Below, piece by piece: positions 1 through 9,483 of a stretch of DNA of 47,036 bases. The notes under the pieces were generated by a model. It saw nothing but the letters and a program-made list of their open reading frames with translations. It searched no databases and was not told where the DNA came from. Position numbers and translations under genes: made by a program. Where the stretch lies: positions 1 to 47,036 of the forward strand of contig JAUHYZ010000017.1 of NCBI GenBank assembly GCA_030426245.1. The letters are read 5' to 3'. Source of the DNA: Alphaproteobacteria bacterium. GTDB taxonomy: Bacteria > Pseudomonadota > Alphaproteobacteria > Sphingomonadales > Sphingomonadaceae. The stretch's first letter is position 1; each line of letters starts with the position of its first letter.

Positions 1-47
1 CCCGCCACAGGTGCGGGACTGCTGAGATACTGAGGATACGTTACTAA

Positions 48-386
<339 letters not shown>

Positions 387-478
387 AGCGGCGAGGATAA
401 TCAGGGGCATTTCGCCGGGCGGGGATCGGCCGGCAAAATCAAGCGACAACAGTCCAGGCTATTGGAGGAATTAAGATA

Positions 479-1888
479 ATGGCCAGTGCAAAAGATATCG
501 TAAAACGGATCAAGGATGAGGAGATCGAATGGGTTGACGTTCGCTTCACCGATCCGAAGGGCAAGTGGCAGCATCTTTCGATGTGCGCCGACGTGATCGA
601 CGAAGACGCGCTGGAAGAGGGCCTGATGTTCGACGGCTCCTCCATCGAAGGCTGGAAGGCGATCAACGAATCCGACATGATCCTGAAGCCGGACCTCGAC
701 GCCGTTTATGTCGATCCCTTCAGCGCCACGCCGATGCTGATCGTGATCTGCGACATCGTGGAGCCGAGCGACGGTTCGCTCTATGGCCGTGACCCGCGTT
801 CGACCGCGAAGCGCGCCGAAGCCTACGTGAAGACGGTGGGCCTGGGCGACACGGTCTATGTCGGCCCGGAACCCGAATTCTTCATGTTCGACGATGTGCG
901 TTTCGAAACCGGCTATGACCGTTCGGCCTATTTCATCGACGACGTGGAACTGCCGACCAATACCGGCAAGGTCTATGAAGGCGGCAATCTGGGCCACCGC
1001 CCGCGTGCCAAGGGCGGTTACTTCCCCGTCCCGCCGGTCGATCCGGTGATGGACATCCGTGCCGAAATGGTCACGACCATGATGGAAATGGGCCTGCCCA
1101 TGGACAAGCAGCACCACGAAGTGGCCGCTGCCCAGCACGAGCTTGGCCTGACCTTCGGCAAGCTGCTGGAAACCTGCGACCGCGTGCAGGTTTACAAATA
1201 TGTCGTGCATCAGGTCGCCGCGGCCTACGGCAAGACGGCAACGTTCATGCCCAAGCCGATCAAGGACGATAACGGTTCCGGCATGCACACCCACATGTCG
1301 ATCTGGGACGGCAACAAGAACACCTTCTCGGGCAACGGCTATGCCGGCCTGTCCGACACCTGCCTGTATTACATCGGCGGCGTGATCAAGCATGCCAAGG
1401 CGATCAACGCCTTCTCCAACCCGACCACCAACAGCTACAAGCGTCTGGTGCCGGGCTTCGAAGCGCCTGTGCTGCTGGCCTATTCGGCCCGCAACCGCTC
1501 CGCTTCCTGCCGTATTCCCTACGGCTCGGGCGAGAAGTCGCGCCGCGTGGAATTCCGCTTCCCGGATCCGCTGTGCAACCCGTATCTGTCCTGCTCCGCG
1601 CTGCTCATGGCGGGCATCGACGGGATCCAGAACAAGATCCATCCGGGCGAAGCCATGGACAAGAACCTTTACGACCTGCCGCCGGCAGAGCTCGCCGAGG
1701 TTCCGACCGTTTGCGGATCGCTGCGCGAAGCGCTGGAATCGCTGGCCGCGGATCACGAATTCCTGCTGCAGGGCGATGTGTTCACCAAGGACCAGATCGA
1801 CGCCTATATCGAGCTGAAATGGGAAGAAGTATATCGCTGGGAAATGGCGCCGAGCCCTGTCGAATTCGACATGTACTACTCGGCCTGA
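479..1888 (+). CDS. glnA: Type I glutamine synthetase
   Basis: A 469-residue type I glutamine synthetase, the cytoplasmic dodecamer that condenses glutamate and ammonia using ATP. Family landmarks: [10 protein letters not shown] near residue 50, the metal-binding GPEPEFF segment near 130, NGSGMHTH near 265, and KNLYDLPP near 397, which carries the tyrosine adenylylated by GlnE, so this is the GSI-beta adenylylation-regulated form. The ATG start is preceded by a strong GGAGGAA ribosome site. It follows glnB, whose product controls its adenylylation state, and ends just before an intrinsic terminator. Confidence 0.98.
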   Translation: MASAKDIVKRIKDEEIEWVDVRFTDPKGKWQHLSMCADVIDEDALEEGLMFDGSSIEGWKAINESDMILKPDLDAVYVDPFSATPMLIVICDIVEPSDGSLYGRDPRSTAKRAEAYVKTVGLGDTVYVGPEPEFFMFDDVRFETGYDRSAYFIDDVELPTNTGKVYEGGNLGHRPRAKGGYFPVPPVDPVMDIRAEMVTTMMEMGLPMDKQHHEVAAAQHELGLTFGKLLETCDRVQVYKYVVHQVAAAYGKTATFMPKPIKDDNGSGMHTHMSIWDGNKNTFSGNGYAGLSDTCLYYIGGVIKHAKAINAFSNPTTNSYKRLVPGFEAPVLLAYSARNRSASCRIPYGSGEKSRRVEFRFPDPLCNPYLSCSALLMAGIDGIQNKIHPGEAMDKNLYDLPPAELAEVPTVCGSLREALESLAADHEFLLQGDVFTKDQIDAYIELKWEEVYRWEMAPSPVEFDMYYSA

Positions 1889-1908
1889 TTCACCCGGGTG
1901 ACGAAACG

Positions 1909-1940
1909 GAAAGGGCGGGGCCGATGGCTCCGCCCTTTTT
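1909..1940 (+). terminator. Rho-independent terminator of glnBA
   Basis: About 20 bp after the glnA stop, AAAGGGCGGGGCC (1910-1922) pairs through a GATG loop with GGCTCCGCCCTTT, one wobble pair included, and runs into a T tract. This is a textbook intrinsic terminator on the plus strand. Confidence 0.88.
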
Positions 1941-1977
1941 CGTGCCCGCTGCCGACGCCCCAACCGCTTTGGGCAAA

Positions 1978-2005
1978 TTGTTACAAAAAACTGCTTTCCT
2001 ACACA
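1978..2005 (+). promoter_or_regulatory. Possible sigma-70 type promoter of the lysozyme gene
   Basis: TTGTTA at 1978-1983 and TACACA at 2000-2005 with a 16-bp spacer, 55 bp upstream of the lysozyme start. Read by eye only; the -10 match is moderate. Confidence 0.35.
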
Positions 2006-2060
2006 GGAAATCGTGGCCTAGTTGATTCGCCTCCGTTGAAACGACTCGAGGCAACTTCCC

Positions 2061-2636
2061 ATGACTCACCAGCCCAAACCCGCAGATTTCTGCGCATTTC
2101 CCAGCATAGAGCGCCCTCGCCCGCGCGCGATCGGCCCCAGGGGCATTGCACTGATCAAACGTTTCGAAGGATGCGGGCGAAAACGCGCCGACGGGCGCTA
2201 TGGCGCCTATCCCGATCCCGGCACGGGCGGCGCGCCATGGACGATCGGCTGGGGCGCCACGGGCCGCGATATCGGCCCCGGGACTGTCTGGACGCGCCAG
2301 CAATGCGATGCCCGGCTGGAAGCCGACCTGGTTCGCTATGCCGCACAAGTCGATGAGGCCCTGCAGGATGCCCCGGCCAGCCAGGCGCAATTCGATGCCC
2401 TCACCAGCTTCCATTACAACACCGGAGCCATCGCCCGCGCCACACTGACGCGCAAGCACAGGGCCGGCGACTTCGCGGGCGCTGCGGCGGAGTTCGAACG
2501 ATGGGTAAGGGCAGGCGGACGAGTGCTGCGCGGGCTGGTGCGCCGGCGCGCAGCCGAAAAAGCGCTCTATTGTTCGGCCGAAGCCGGCTCTTCCGTCTCT
2601 TCGGATTCGTCAACCGCTTCGGAGACGCAATATTGA
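2061..2636 (+). CDS. Phage-type lysozyme (GH24 endolysin-like)
   Basis: A 191-residue protein with the T4/lambdoid lysozyme fold of glycoside hydrolase family 24, which cleaves the glycan chain of peptidoglycan. The catalytic triad can be placed: Glu36 in KRFEG, Asp52 in AYPDPG, and Thr61 in WTIGWG; the helical half contains [16 protein letters not shown]. There is no signal peptide and no holin, spanin or other phage gene beside it, so it is an orphan domain, either a domesticated phage enzyme or one that needs another export route. The C-terminal tail is serine-rich and its last 70 bases overlap the convergent bpt gene. Start ATG follows GAGG at a 9-base spacing. Confidence 0.85.
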   Translation: MTHQPKPADFCAFPSIERPRPRAIGPRGIALIKRFEGCGRKRADGRYGAYPDPGTGGAPWTIGWGATGRDIGPGTVWTRQQCDARLEADLVRYAAQVDEALQDAPASQAQFDALTSFHYNTGAIARATLTRKHRAGDFAGAAAEFERWVRAGGRVLRGLVRRRAAEKALYCSAEAGSSVSSDSSTASETQY

Positions 2637-3469
2637 TGCTGCCCGCCCGGAGTACCGTCCTTGCCGCTTCCATCGGGCACCGGCGTGCCGAGCTTCTCGG
2701 CCGCCACGGCAGCGGCGATCATGCCGTCCTGCTCTTCGGCGGAAAGCCGTTCCCAGCCGTCCGGGCCAAGCCGTTCGAGCGGGCGGTAACGGATCTTGTA
2801 TTGCATCCGCGCGGAGCCTTCGACCCAATAGCCGAGATAGACGAATGGCAGATCTTCTTCCACGGCGCGGCGGATATGGTCCAGAATGATGAAATTGCCG
2901 ATGCCGGAGCGGCTGGCATGTTCGGGATCGTAGAAGCTGTAGATCATCGAAAAGCCGTCGCTCTGCCGATCGGTCAGGCAGGCGCCGACCAGCCGGCCGG
3001 GTTCGCCGCTCTCGGTCGGTTCGCGATATTCGACAAGGAAGCTGCTGACCGGCGTATGTTCCACCATGTCCGCGAAATCGCCTTCGTCCATCGATGCCAT
3101 GCCGCCACCGGGATGGCGCACGCCCAGATAGCGGCGCAGCAAATCGTATTGTTCGTTGGTCGCCCAGGGGCGGCACTCGGTCGCGATCAGATCGCCGTTG
3201 CGCCTGGCATTGCGCCGCTGCGTCGAGGAGGGACGGAAATCCTTGGCCGCAACGCGGACCGAAATGCAGGCCCGGCAATTGGCGCAGCTGGGGCGGTAGG
3301 CGACAGTCTGACTGCGGCGAAATCCGATCCGGCCGAGCGCATCGTTCAGAGAGTCCGCATGCGGCCCTTTGAGCTCCGTGAAGACCTTCCGCTCCATCCG
3401 CCCGGGAAGGTAGGGGCATGGCGCCGGACTCGTCACATAAAAGCGGGGGAATCGAATGGGTGCCGTCAC
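2567..3469 (-). CDS. bpt: Aspartate/glutamate leucyltransferase (bacterial N-degron transferase)
   Basis: A Bpt/ATE family transferase, which moves leucine from Leu-tRNA to N-terminal Asp or Glu of proteins and marks them for ClpS-ClpAP degradation. The N-terminus [18 protein letters not shown], the cysteine cluster CANCRAC (Cys62, 65, 68) and the core [15 protein letters not shown] are family signatures. I chose the GTG at 3469 because the conserved block begins 6 residues after it; the longer reading to 3562 adds about 31 basic, unconserved residues. The product is 300 residues, longer than usual because of an acidic, low-complexity C-terminal tail of about 40 residues, the part that overlaps the lysozyme gene on the other strand. 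Confidence 0.9.
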   Translation of the reverse strand: MTAPIRFPRFYVTSPAPCPYLPGRMERKVFTELKGPHADSLNDALGRIGFRRSQTVAYRPSCANCRACISVRVAAKDFRPSSTQRRNARRNGDLIATECRPWATNEQYDLLRRYLGVRHPGGGMASMDEGDFADMVEHTPVSSFLVEYREPTESGEPGRLVGACLTDRQSDGFSMIYSFYDPEHASRSGIGNFIILDHIRRAVEEDLPFVYLGYWVEGSARMQYKIRYRPLERLGPDGWERLSAEEQDGMIAAAVAAEKLGTPVPDGSGKDGTPGGQHQYCVSEAVDESEETEEPASAEQ

Positions 3470-3554
3470 AGGGCTAGCGCGCCTTCCTTCTCCAGGTGTC
3501 CGTCCTAATGGCGTGCCCCTTCTATGCAGACAGGACTCGCCTGTTGAAACAACC

Positions 3555-3575
3555 TTAACCAAGAATCTTGGTTAA
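3555..3575. repeat. Perfect 21-bp odd palindrome
   Basis: TTAACCAAGA (3555-3564), one A, then TCTTGGTTAA (3566-3575): ten-base arms, perfectly matched, in AT-rich sequence between the end of the threonine ammonia-lyase gene and the start of bpt. It could be an operator for bpt or an RNA hairpin at the end of the upstream transcript. No T tract follows on either strand, so it is not a standard terminator. Confidence 0.8.
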
Positions 3576-3631
3576 CGGAGTCTTATTTTGCACAGAAGAG
3601 AGACGTAAAGCCCCGAGTGACCCGTTTCAGG

Positions 3632-4888
3632 TCAGTTCAGCTCCACCTGGCTGACCGAATATCCCTGAGTCCGGAGCGCATCGATCAGCGATTCAAGCTG
3701 TTCGCGGTCTCTGGCTTCGCATTCGATATCGGTGACAAGGCCCTTCGCCGGCAGATTGGTGAAGATCCGCTGGTGATAGATTTCCAGGATATTGACGTGA
3801 TGCGCATCGAATTCGTGCATCACCTTGAACAGCGAACCCGGGCGATCCTGCAAATGGATGCGCAGGCGTGCGAGCCGGCCCGAACGCGCCAGATCGCGCA
3901 GCAGCACATTGGCCAGCAGCCGCGTATCGATATTGCCGCCGCACAGCACCAGCCCGACATTGCGTCCGGCGAATTTCTCCGGATGGGCGAGCACGGCTGC
4001 AAGGCCTGCGGCCCCCGCCCCTTCGACCACCGTCTTTTCGATCTGCAGCAGCAGCGCCAGCGCGCGCTCCAGCGTTTCCTCGTCGACCAGCACAATCTCG
4101 TCGACCAGATCCTTGATCACTTTCGAAGTGAACTCGCCCGGCTGTTTCACGGCGATGCCTTCGGCCAGCGTGTCGCCGCCGCTCGGCAAATCCTCGCCGC
4201 TGAGCTTGGAATACATCGACGGATATAGCTGCGCCTGCACGCCGATCAGCCCGATATCGGGCTTGAGCGCGCGGGCCGCCGTGCCCATGCCGGAAAGCAG
4301 GCCGCCGCCGCCGATCGGGATCGCCAGCATGTCGATCTCCGGTGCATCTTCCAGCATCTCCAGCGCGACAGTGCCCTGCCCCGCGGCCACATCGGGATCG
4401 TCGAAGGGATGAACGAATGTCAGGCCCAGCTGCTTTTCCATGCTGAGGGCATGTTCATAGGCTTCGTCGAAGCTTTCCCCTTCCAGCACGACCTTGCCGC
4501 CGACCTGCTCGGTCTGCATCACCTTCACCATCGGCGTGGTGCGCGGCATCACGATGGTAACCGGCACGCCCAGCCGCGTGCCGTGATAGGAAAGGCCCTG
4601 GCTGTGATTGCCGGCGGAAGCCGCAATCACGCCGCGCTTGCGCTGCTCTTCGGTCAGCAGCAGCAATTTGTTCAGCGCGCCGCGCTCCTTATAGGCGGCC
4701 GTGAACTGCAGGTTCTCGAATTTCAGCCAGACATTGGCGCCCGTAATTTCCGACAGCGTCTTGCTGTGATGGGTCGGCGTATGCACGACAGAGCCCGCGA
4801 TGCGCTGGGCCGCGGCCCGCACATCGTCAAGCGTCAGGTGCGGCGTATTCTCGCTCGCTTCCGTTTGAAGGGCAGATGTCTCGCTCAT
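3632..4888 (-). CDS. ilvA: Threonine ammonia-lyase (threonine dehydratase) with C-terminal ACT domain
   Basis: A PLP-dependent fold-type II lyase that deaminates threonine to 2-oxobutanoate, the first step of isoleucine synthesis. The PLP lysine is Lys67 in AAYKERGAL, the phosphate-binding glycine loop is IPIGGGGLLSG near residue 185, and a single ACT-like regulatory domain occupies roughly residues 330-418, containing RPGSLFKVMHEF. The 418-residue length with one short ACT domain matches the short form found in many alphaproteobacteria, sometimes named tdcB, rather than the two-ACT E. coli IlvA. It is a single gene, divergent from the following dehydrogenase. Confidence 0.92.
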   Translation of the reverse strand: MSETSALQTEASENTPHLTLDDVRAAAQRIAGSVVHTPTHHSKTLSEITGANVWLKFENLQFTAAYKERGALNKLLLLTEEQRKRGVIAASAGNHSQGLSYHGTRLGVPVTIVMPRTTPMVKVMQTEQVGGKVVLEGESFDEAYEHALSMEKQLGLTFVHPFDDPDVAAGQGTVALEMLEDAPEIDMLAIPIGGGGLLSGMGTAARALKPDIGLIGVQAQLYPSMYSKLSGEDLPSGGDTLAEGIAVKQPGEFTSKVIKDLVDEIVLVDEETLERALALLLQIEKTVVEGAGAAGLAAVLAHPEKFAGRNVGLVLCGGNIDTRLLANVLLRDLARSGRLARLRIHLQDRPGSLFKVMHEFDAHHVNILEIYHQRIFTNLPAKGLVTDIECEARDREQLESLIDALRTQGYSVSQVELN

Positions 4889-5022
4889 AGTCAGCGGCCC
4901 GTAACGGAATTTGTCGCATAAGGGAAACAGGCAATCGCTTTACCGCGCAAGGCTGCGCCCCGGCGCCCGCATTGCCTGCACCGCATTTGCATTTCCGGAC
5001 CGGAGGCGGCAGAGGGCGTGAC

Positions 5023-5928
5023 ATGACTGATTCAAGGAAGATCGCATTTCTCGGCATGGGCGTCATGGGCGGACCGATGGCCGGACATCTCGCACGCGCG
5101 GGCCATGACGTTACCATATATAACCGCACGGTTTCGCGCGCCGAAGAGCGCAGCAAACTGCTCGCCGATGAAGGGCTGAGCGTGAAGGTCGCCACGACCC
5201 CGGCCGAGGCCGCGGCGGGGCAGGATGTGGTGATAACCTGTGTCGGCAACGATGCCGATCTGGCGCAAGTCGTGCTGGGCGAAGAAGGCGTGCTGGCGGC
5301 GATGAAGCGCGGCGCGCTGTTCATCGATCACACCACCGTTTCGGCCAAGATCGCACGTGAAATCGCCGCTCAGGCGGATTCGCTGGGGCTGCAGGCAGTG
5401 GACGCGCCGGTATCGGGCGGCCAGGCAGGTGCGGAAAACGGTGCGCTCTCGATCATGTGCGGCGGCTCGGACGAAGCCATGGCGGCGGCGACCCCGGCCA
5501 TGGAAGCCTATGCGGCGCGGATCGTGCATGTCGGCGGCGCGGGCGCCGGGCAGACCACCAAGATGGTCAACCAGATCTGCATCGCGGGCGTGCTGGCGGG
5601 TCTTTCGGAAGCGGTGCGTTTCTCCGACGCGGCCGATCTCGACATGGCCAAGGTGCTGGAGGCCGTCTCCGGCGGCGCGGCGCAAAGCTGGCAGATGGAA
5701 AACCGCTGGAACACCATGGCGAAGGACGAATTCGATTTCGGCTTCGCGATCGACTGGATGCGCAAGGATCTGGCCATCGCGCTGGGCGAAGCCGAAGCGC
5801 TGGGCGTTTCCATGCCCGTCACGGCGCTGGTCGATCAGTTCTATAAGGAAGTGCAATCGATGGGCGGCGGCAGGCAGGATACCAGCGCGCTGATGCGCAG
5901 ACTCCCCAAGGGCAATTCCAAGGGCTGA
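5023..5928 (+). CDS. NAD(P)-dependent 3-hydroxyisobutyrate dehydrogenase-like enzyme
   Basis: A 301-residue beta-hydroxyacid dehydrogenase. The Rossmann motif is GMGVMG at 11-16, the substrate loop is DAPVSGGQAGAENG near 128-140, and the catalytic lysine is Lys180 in GQTTKMVNQ. Family members oxidise 3-hydroxyisobutyrate, tartronate semialdehyde, or reduce glyoxylate and succinic semialdehyde; the exact substrate cannot be read here. I chose the ATG at 5023, which puts the dinucleotide motif at the usual distance from the N-terminus; the open frame continues 17 residues upstream. The amidohydrolase-like gene starts 4 bp after its stop, so the two are probably co-translated. Confidence 0.9.
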   Translation: MTDSRKIAFLGMGVMGGPMAGHLARAGHDVTIYNRTVSRAEERSKLLADEGLSVKVATTPAEAAAGQDVVITCVGNDADLAQVVLGEEGVLAAMKRGALFIDHTTVSAKIAREIAAQADSLGLQAVDAPVSGGQAGAENGALSIMCGGSDEAMAAATPAMEAYAARIVHVGGAGAGQTTKMVNQICIAGVLAGLSEAVRFSDAADLDMAKVLEAVSGGAAQSWQMENRWNTMAKDEFDFGFAIDWMRKDLAIALGEAEALGVSMPVTALVDQFYKEVQSMGGGRQDTSALMRRLPKGNSKG

Positions 5929-5932
5929 ACAC

Positions 5933-7636
5933 TTGCAGGCGGCGCGCCTCTGCGCGGCACTGGCCGCGGCTCTGCTTGCCGCCTCGCCAGCCGCCGCAGA
6001 TACGCTGCTCGACAATGTAAACGGGATATCCATCGCCCGCGACGGAGCGGTCACGCGGTTCGACGCCATGACGATCCGCGATGACGGGATCATCCTGCAG
6101 ATCTTCGAACGCGGCGAAAAACCGCCTTCCAAGGTGGATTACCGGATCGACGGAGACGGAAAGACCGTGATCCCCGGCCTGGTGGATTCGCATGTCCGCC
6201 TGATGGATACCGGCTTTGCCGCAATCGGGCTGGACCTTTCGGCCACGGCATCGCTGGCGGAAGCCCAGGCCAAGATCGCGGACTATGGCGCGCGCTATCC
6301 CGACCGCCCCTGGATCGTGGGCACCGGCTGGGACCAGGCGAACTGGGCGCCGGGCCGCTTGCCCACTGCCGCCGAGCTTGATGCCGCCGTAGCGGACCGA
6401 CCGGTTTGGCTGACGCATAGGGACGGCACGGCGGGCTGGGCGAACAGCCGTGCGCTGGAACTCGCCGGAATAGATGCGGACAGCGCCGATCCGGAAGGCG
6501 GACGCATCGTCAGGCAGGGCGGATCGAAAGCGCCTGCTGGGGTACTCATCGGCAATGCCATGCAGGCCGTGTCGGAGGAGCTGCCGAGGCCGCGCCCCGA
6601 AGACCGCGACCGCGCATTCCTGGCGGCGCAGGATCTGCTTATCAGACGCGGTATTACGGCGGTCGCCGATATGGGCACCACGATCGAGGACTGGCAAAGC
6701 TATCGCCGTGCGGGAGACGCCGGGAATCTGCGCCTGCGCATCATGGCCTATTCCGGCAGCGTGGAGGACATGATGCTGATTGCCGGGCCGCAGCCGACGC
6801 CCTGGCTCTATGAAGACCGTCTGCGCATGATCGGCTTGCGGCTGGTGCTCGACGGATCGCTGGACACGCGCAGCGCATGGCTCAAGACGCCTTATACGGA
6901 CGATCCGCAAGAAAGCGGGCTCACCCTGCTCGATCACGCGCAACTGCGCAACTTGATGAGCCGGGCCGCGATGGATGGTTTCCAGGTCGCCGTGCAGGCC
7001 AGCGGCGACGGCGCCGTAGACGAAGCCCTGGCCGCGATCGAAGAGATCGCCGAAGCCTATCGGGGCGAAAGACGCTGGCGGATCGAAGCGGCGCAGCTTG
7101 CCGATCCGCTGGACTTCACGCGCTTCGGCAATCACGGCATCGTTGCATCCATGCAGCCGCTGCAGCAAACAGCGAACAGGGATCTGGCCGAGACGCGGCT
7201 GGGCGCGGCCCGGCTGACCGGCGCCTATGCGTGGCGCTCCATCCACGATGCCGGCGCAGCGCTCAGCTTCGGATCGGGTGCGCCCGAAAGGCTGCCAGAC
7301 CCTATCGCCGGCATCGCGGCGGCCGCGACGCGCGAAGACGAAAGCGGGCAGCTCTTCGGCGGGTGGCATCCGCAGGAAACGCTCCGGCGCGAACAGGCGC
7401 TGGCGGCCTATACGGCTGGCGGCGCCTATGCCGGGTTCGGCGAAGGGCGCTTCGGGCGGCTGGCAGTAGGCGAACGGGCCGACTTTCTGATGATCGACCG
7501 GGATGCGCTGCTTTCAAGCATGCAGGATCTGCGCGACACCAAACTGCTGCAAGTCTGGATCAACGGGCGCCTGGCCTATTCCAATGTCCCCGCCGACGCC
7601 GATGAGAGCGCGGGCGGGGACATCGTCGGGCGCTAG
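5933..7636 (+). CDS. Secreted amidohydrolase-3 family protein lacking its metal ligands (predicted pseudoenzyme)
   Basis: A 567-residue protein of the YtcJ-like amidohydrolase family 3 with a signal peptide (residues 1-22, cleavage after SPAAA), predicted periplasmic. The family scaffold is intact along its whole length, but each metal-site motif I can align is altered: HxH is HVR (Arg89); DGH is DGT (Thr166); the lysine before DGSLGSR is Arg303; HAIGD is QASGD (Gln355); IEHAQ is IEAAQ (Ala386); QPxH is QPLQ (Gln411); GSDxP is GSGAP (Gly449). Such a systematic pattern in an uninterrupted frame suggests a pseudoenzyme retained for binding or structure, not a decaying gene. The start is TTG at 5933, giving a canonical signal peptide, 4 bp after the dehydrogenase stop. 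The ligand assignments rest on my memory of the family alignment. Confidence 0.85.
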   Translation: MQAARLCAALAAALLAASPAAADTLLDNVNGISIARDGAVTRFDAMTIRDDGIILQIFERGEKPPSKVDYRIDGDGKTVIPGLVDSHVRLMDTGFAAIGLDLSATASLAEAQAKIADYGARYPDRPWIVGTGWDQANWAPGRLPTAAELDAAVADRPVWLTHRDGTAGWANSRALELAGIDADSADPEGGRIVRQGGSKAPAGVLIGNAMQAVSEELPRPRPEDRDRAFLAAQDLLIRRGITAVADMGTTIEDWQSYRRAGDAGNLRLRIMAYSGSVEDMMLIAGPQPTPWLYEDRLRMIGLRLVLDGSLDTRSAWLKTPYTDDPQESGLTLLDHAQLRNLMSRAAMDGFQVAVQASGDGAVDEALAAIEEIAEAYRGERRWRIEAAQLADPLDFTRFGNHGIVASMQPLQQTANRDLAETRLGAARLTGAYAWRSIHDAGAALSFGSGAPERLPDPIAGIAAAATREDESGQLFGGWHPQETLRREQALAAYTAGGAYAGFGEGRFGRLAVGERADFLMIDRDALLSSMQDLRDTKLLQVWINGRLAYSNVPADADESAGGDIVGR

Positions 7637-7645
7637 GCCGATAGC

Positions 7646-9343
7646 TTAGCCTTTAATTGCGCCCATCCAGATCGTCACGGCAACTGCACCCGGATCGGGA
7701 TGGCCGGCCGTGCGGTCCCCCATATAGGTGGAGCGCCCCCGGCGCGGCTGCATCGTCTTGGTGGCTTCGGCACCGGCCAGTGCATCCTCATGCATGGCAG
7801 CGATGCGCGCAGCGGCATCGCCCTGGGTGGCAGCGAAAGCGTCCGCAGCAGGCACCAGCGCGTCCAGCATCGTCCGGTCGCCCGGCGATGCCCCGCCCAG
7901 TTCCATCATACCCTTGCAGCCGGCCTTGAGCGCGCGCGCCCAAGCGGCAGGATCTTCCGCGCTGTCTTCCTGCCCCAGCGACGAAGCGATCCGCAGCACG
8001 AACATGGCGTAAAGCGGGCCGGAGGTACCCGCCAGCCAGCGGCGCAACAGGGCAGACACCTGCTCCAGAGCGCGCGCGGGATGATCCAGATCCAGCGTAT
8101 CGAAAGCGCTCTCTATGCTGTCCGCGCCGCGCGACATGCTGATCCCCAGATCCCCGTCGCCCACGGCACTGTCGAGCTTGGTCAGTTCCGGTTCGGCTTC
8201 GCGCAGCGCCGCGATCACGGACTTGATTGCTCCGGCAAAAGCATCGCGCGCCCCTTCGCTTGCCCAGGACGGCCCAAGAATGGGATCGTCCGCGGCCAGA
8301 TCGATAGGCTTGGGCGTCTTCACTTCAGCAGCAGGCAAGGTCGGTTTGACCCAGGCCGATGCGTCGCTGGGTGACAGCAGACGCTCCGCCCGCGCATCGT
8401 CGAGCCGCATGAGCGAAAGCGAGCAGCCCGCCATTTCCAGCGCGCTAAGCAAGGTTCCGCTGATCGTGGCGCGCACTTCGATGCCGAGTTCCGCCAGGCG
8501 TCGCAGGGCAAAGCGCGTCACGATCGCCAGTTCCAGCGCAGACGTGCCGCCCAAACCGTTGACCAGCAGCGCGGCCGAATCCCCGCGCTTAAAACCCCCG
8601 TAATTGACGATCTGGTCCAGCACTTCGGCGAACATTTCGTCCGCAGGGGCGATCTTGCCGCGCCGCACCCCGCTTTCACCGTGAATGCCCAGCCCGAATT
8701 CCACTTCGTCTTCGCCCAGTTCGAAACCGGGCTTGCCCGCAGCCGGGACCGTACAGGGCGAAAGGCCGATTCCCATGCTGGCCAGATTGTCAGCCGCGGC
8801 CTGCGCCTCTGCGCGGACGTCGGAAAGCGAAAGGCCCGCTTCCGCAGCTGCCCCCGCGATCTTGTGCACGAACACGGTGCCGGCAATCCCGCGGCGGCCG
8901 ACATCCACATTGCCGTCCCCCAGGGCGACATCGTCCCCCACGACGACAATCTCTACCGGAATGCCGTGTGTGCGAGCGAACTCGGCTGCGAGACCGAAAT
9001 TGAGCTTGTCGCCCGTGTAGTTCTTGATGATCAGCAATACGCCCGCCGGCCCACCAACGGTCAGGATGGTCTTGAGTACGGCGTCAACACTGGGCGAGGT
9101 AAACACGGCGCCGGCAATCGCCGCAGTGAGCATTCCGGAGCCGACATAGCCGGCATGGGCCGGTTCATGGCCGGAGCCTCCGCCGGAAATAATGGCGACC
9201 TTGCCCGCGTCCTTCAGCTCCTGATGGTCTGCGCGAATGACGACGGTTTCGTCGGGCAGAAGCATCAGCCTGTCATCCGCGAGGGCCAGGCCCTCCACCA
9301 CTTCGTCCACCACTCGCACGGGATCGTTGATCAGTTTTTTCAT
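7646..9343 (-). CDS. dhaK: Dihydroxyacetone kinase, DhaK-DhaL fusion (ATP-dependent)
   Basis: A 565-residue single-chain glycerone kinase that phosphorylates dihydroxyacetone with ATP. The DhaK half (about 1-330) carries SGGGSGHEPAH and the substrate-binding His221 in GLGIHGESG; the DhaL half (about 370-565) carries AVGDGDLGISM with the Mg-binding aspartates. The fused arrangement and lack of a DhaM gene point to the ATP-dependent type rather than the PTS-dependent one. The ATG at 9343 has AGGAAAG 11 bases upstream; the open frame extends 62 codons further without family similarity. It is convergent with the amidohydrolase-like gene and divergent from the SnoaL-like gene. Confidence 0.93.
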   Translation of the reverse strand: MKKLINDPVRVVDEVVEGLALADDRLMLLPDETVVIRADHQELKDAGKVAIISGGGSGHEPAHAGYVGSGMLTAAIAGAVFTSPSVDAVLKTILTVGGPAGVLLIIKNYTGDKLNFGLAAEFARTHGIPVEIVVVGDDVALGDGNVDVGRRGIAGTVFVHKIAGAAAEAGLSLSDVRAEAQAAADNLASMGIGLSPCTVPAAGKPGFELGEDEVEFGLGIHGESGVRRGKIAPADEMFAEVLDQIVNYGGFKRGDSAALLVNGLGGTSALELAIVTRFALRRLAELGIEVRATISGTLLSALEMAGCSLSLMRLDDARAERLLSPSDASAWVKPTLPAAEVKTPKPIDLAADDPILGPSWASEGARDAFAGAIKSVIAALREAEPELTKLDSAVGDGDLGISMSRGADSIESAFDTLDLDHPARALEQVSALLRRWLAGTSGPLYAMFVLRIASSLGQEDSAEDPAAWARALKAGCKGMMELGGASPGDRTMLDALVPAADAFAATQGDAAARIAAMHEDALAGAEATKTMQPRRGRSTYMGDRTAGHPDPGAVAVTIWMGAIKG

Positions 9344-9423
9344 AATTCGCGACTTTCCTGCCTTCCTCTCTCGGGATTCCCCTAGCGCGCGACCATGGGC
9401 GAGCACACCCCTTGCTTGCAGCC

Positions 9424-9451
9424 TTGTCAGCGCATCGAATCGAACTACACT
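9424..9451 (+). promoter_or_regulatory. Possible promoter of the SnoaL-like gene
   Basis: TTGTCA at 9424-9429 and TACACT at 9446-9451, 16-bp spacer, 33 bp upstream of the ATG. The hexamers and spacing fit a housekeeping sigma promoter; not tested. Confidence 0.45.
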
Positions 9452-9483
9452 AGGAACTAAACGTGTTAAGGGAAAGGACGACC

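Noticed and set aside
1-17. CCCGC/GCGGG hairpin at the left edge of the window
   Set aside because: It may be the end of a preceding gene's terminator, but there is too little upstream sequence and no T tract to judge.
1-47. Search for a sigma-54 promoter or NtrC site before glnB
   Set aside because: No TGGCAC-N5-TTGC type element is visible in the 47 bases available.
401-1963. Long open frame (520 codons) on the minus strand opposite glnA
   Set aside because: A shadow frame of high-GC coding sequence: it has no recognisable motif, and glnA on the plus strand is unambiguous.
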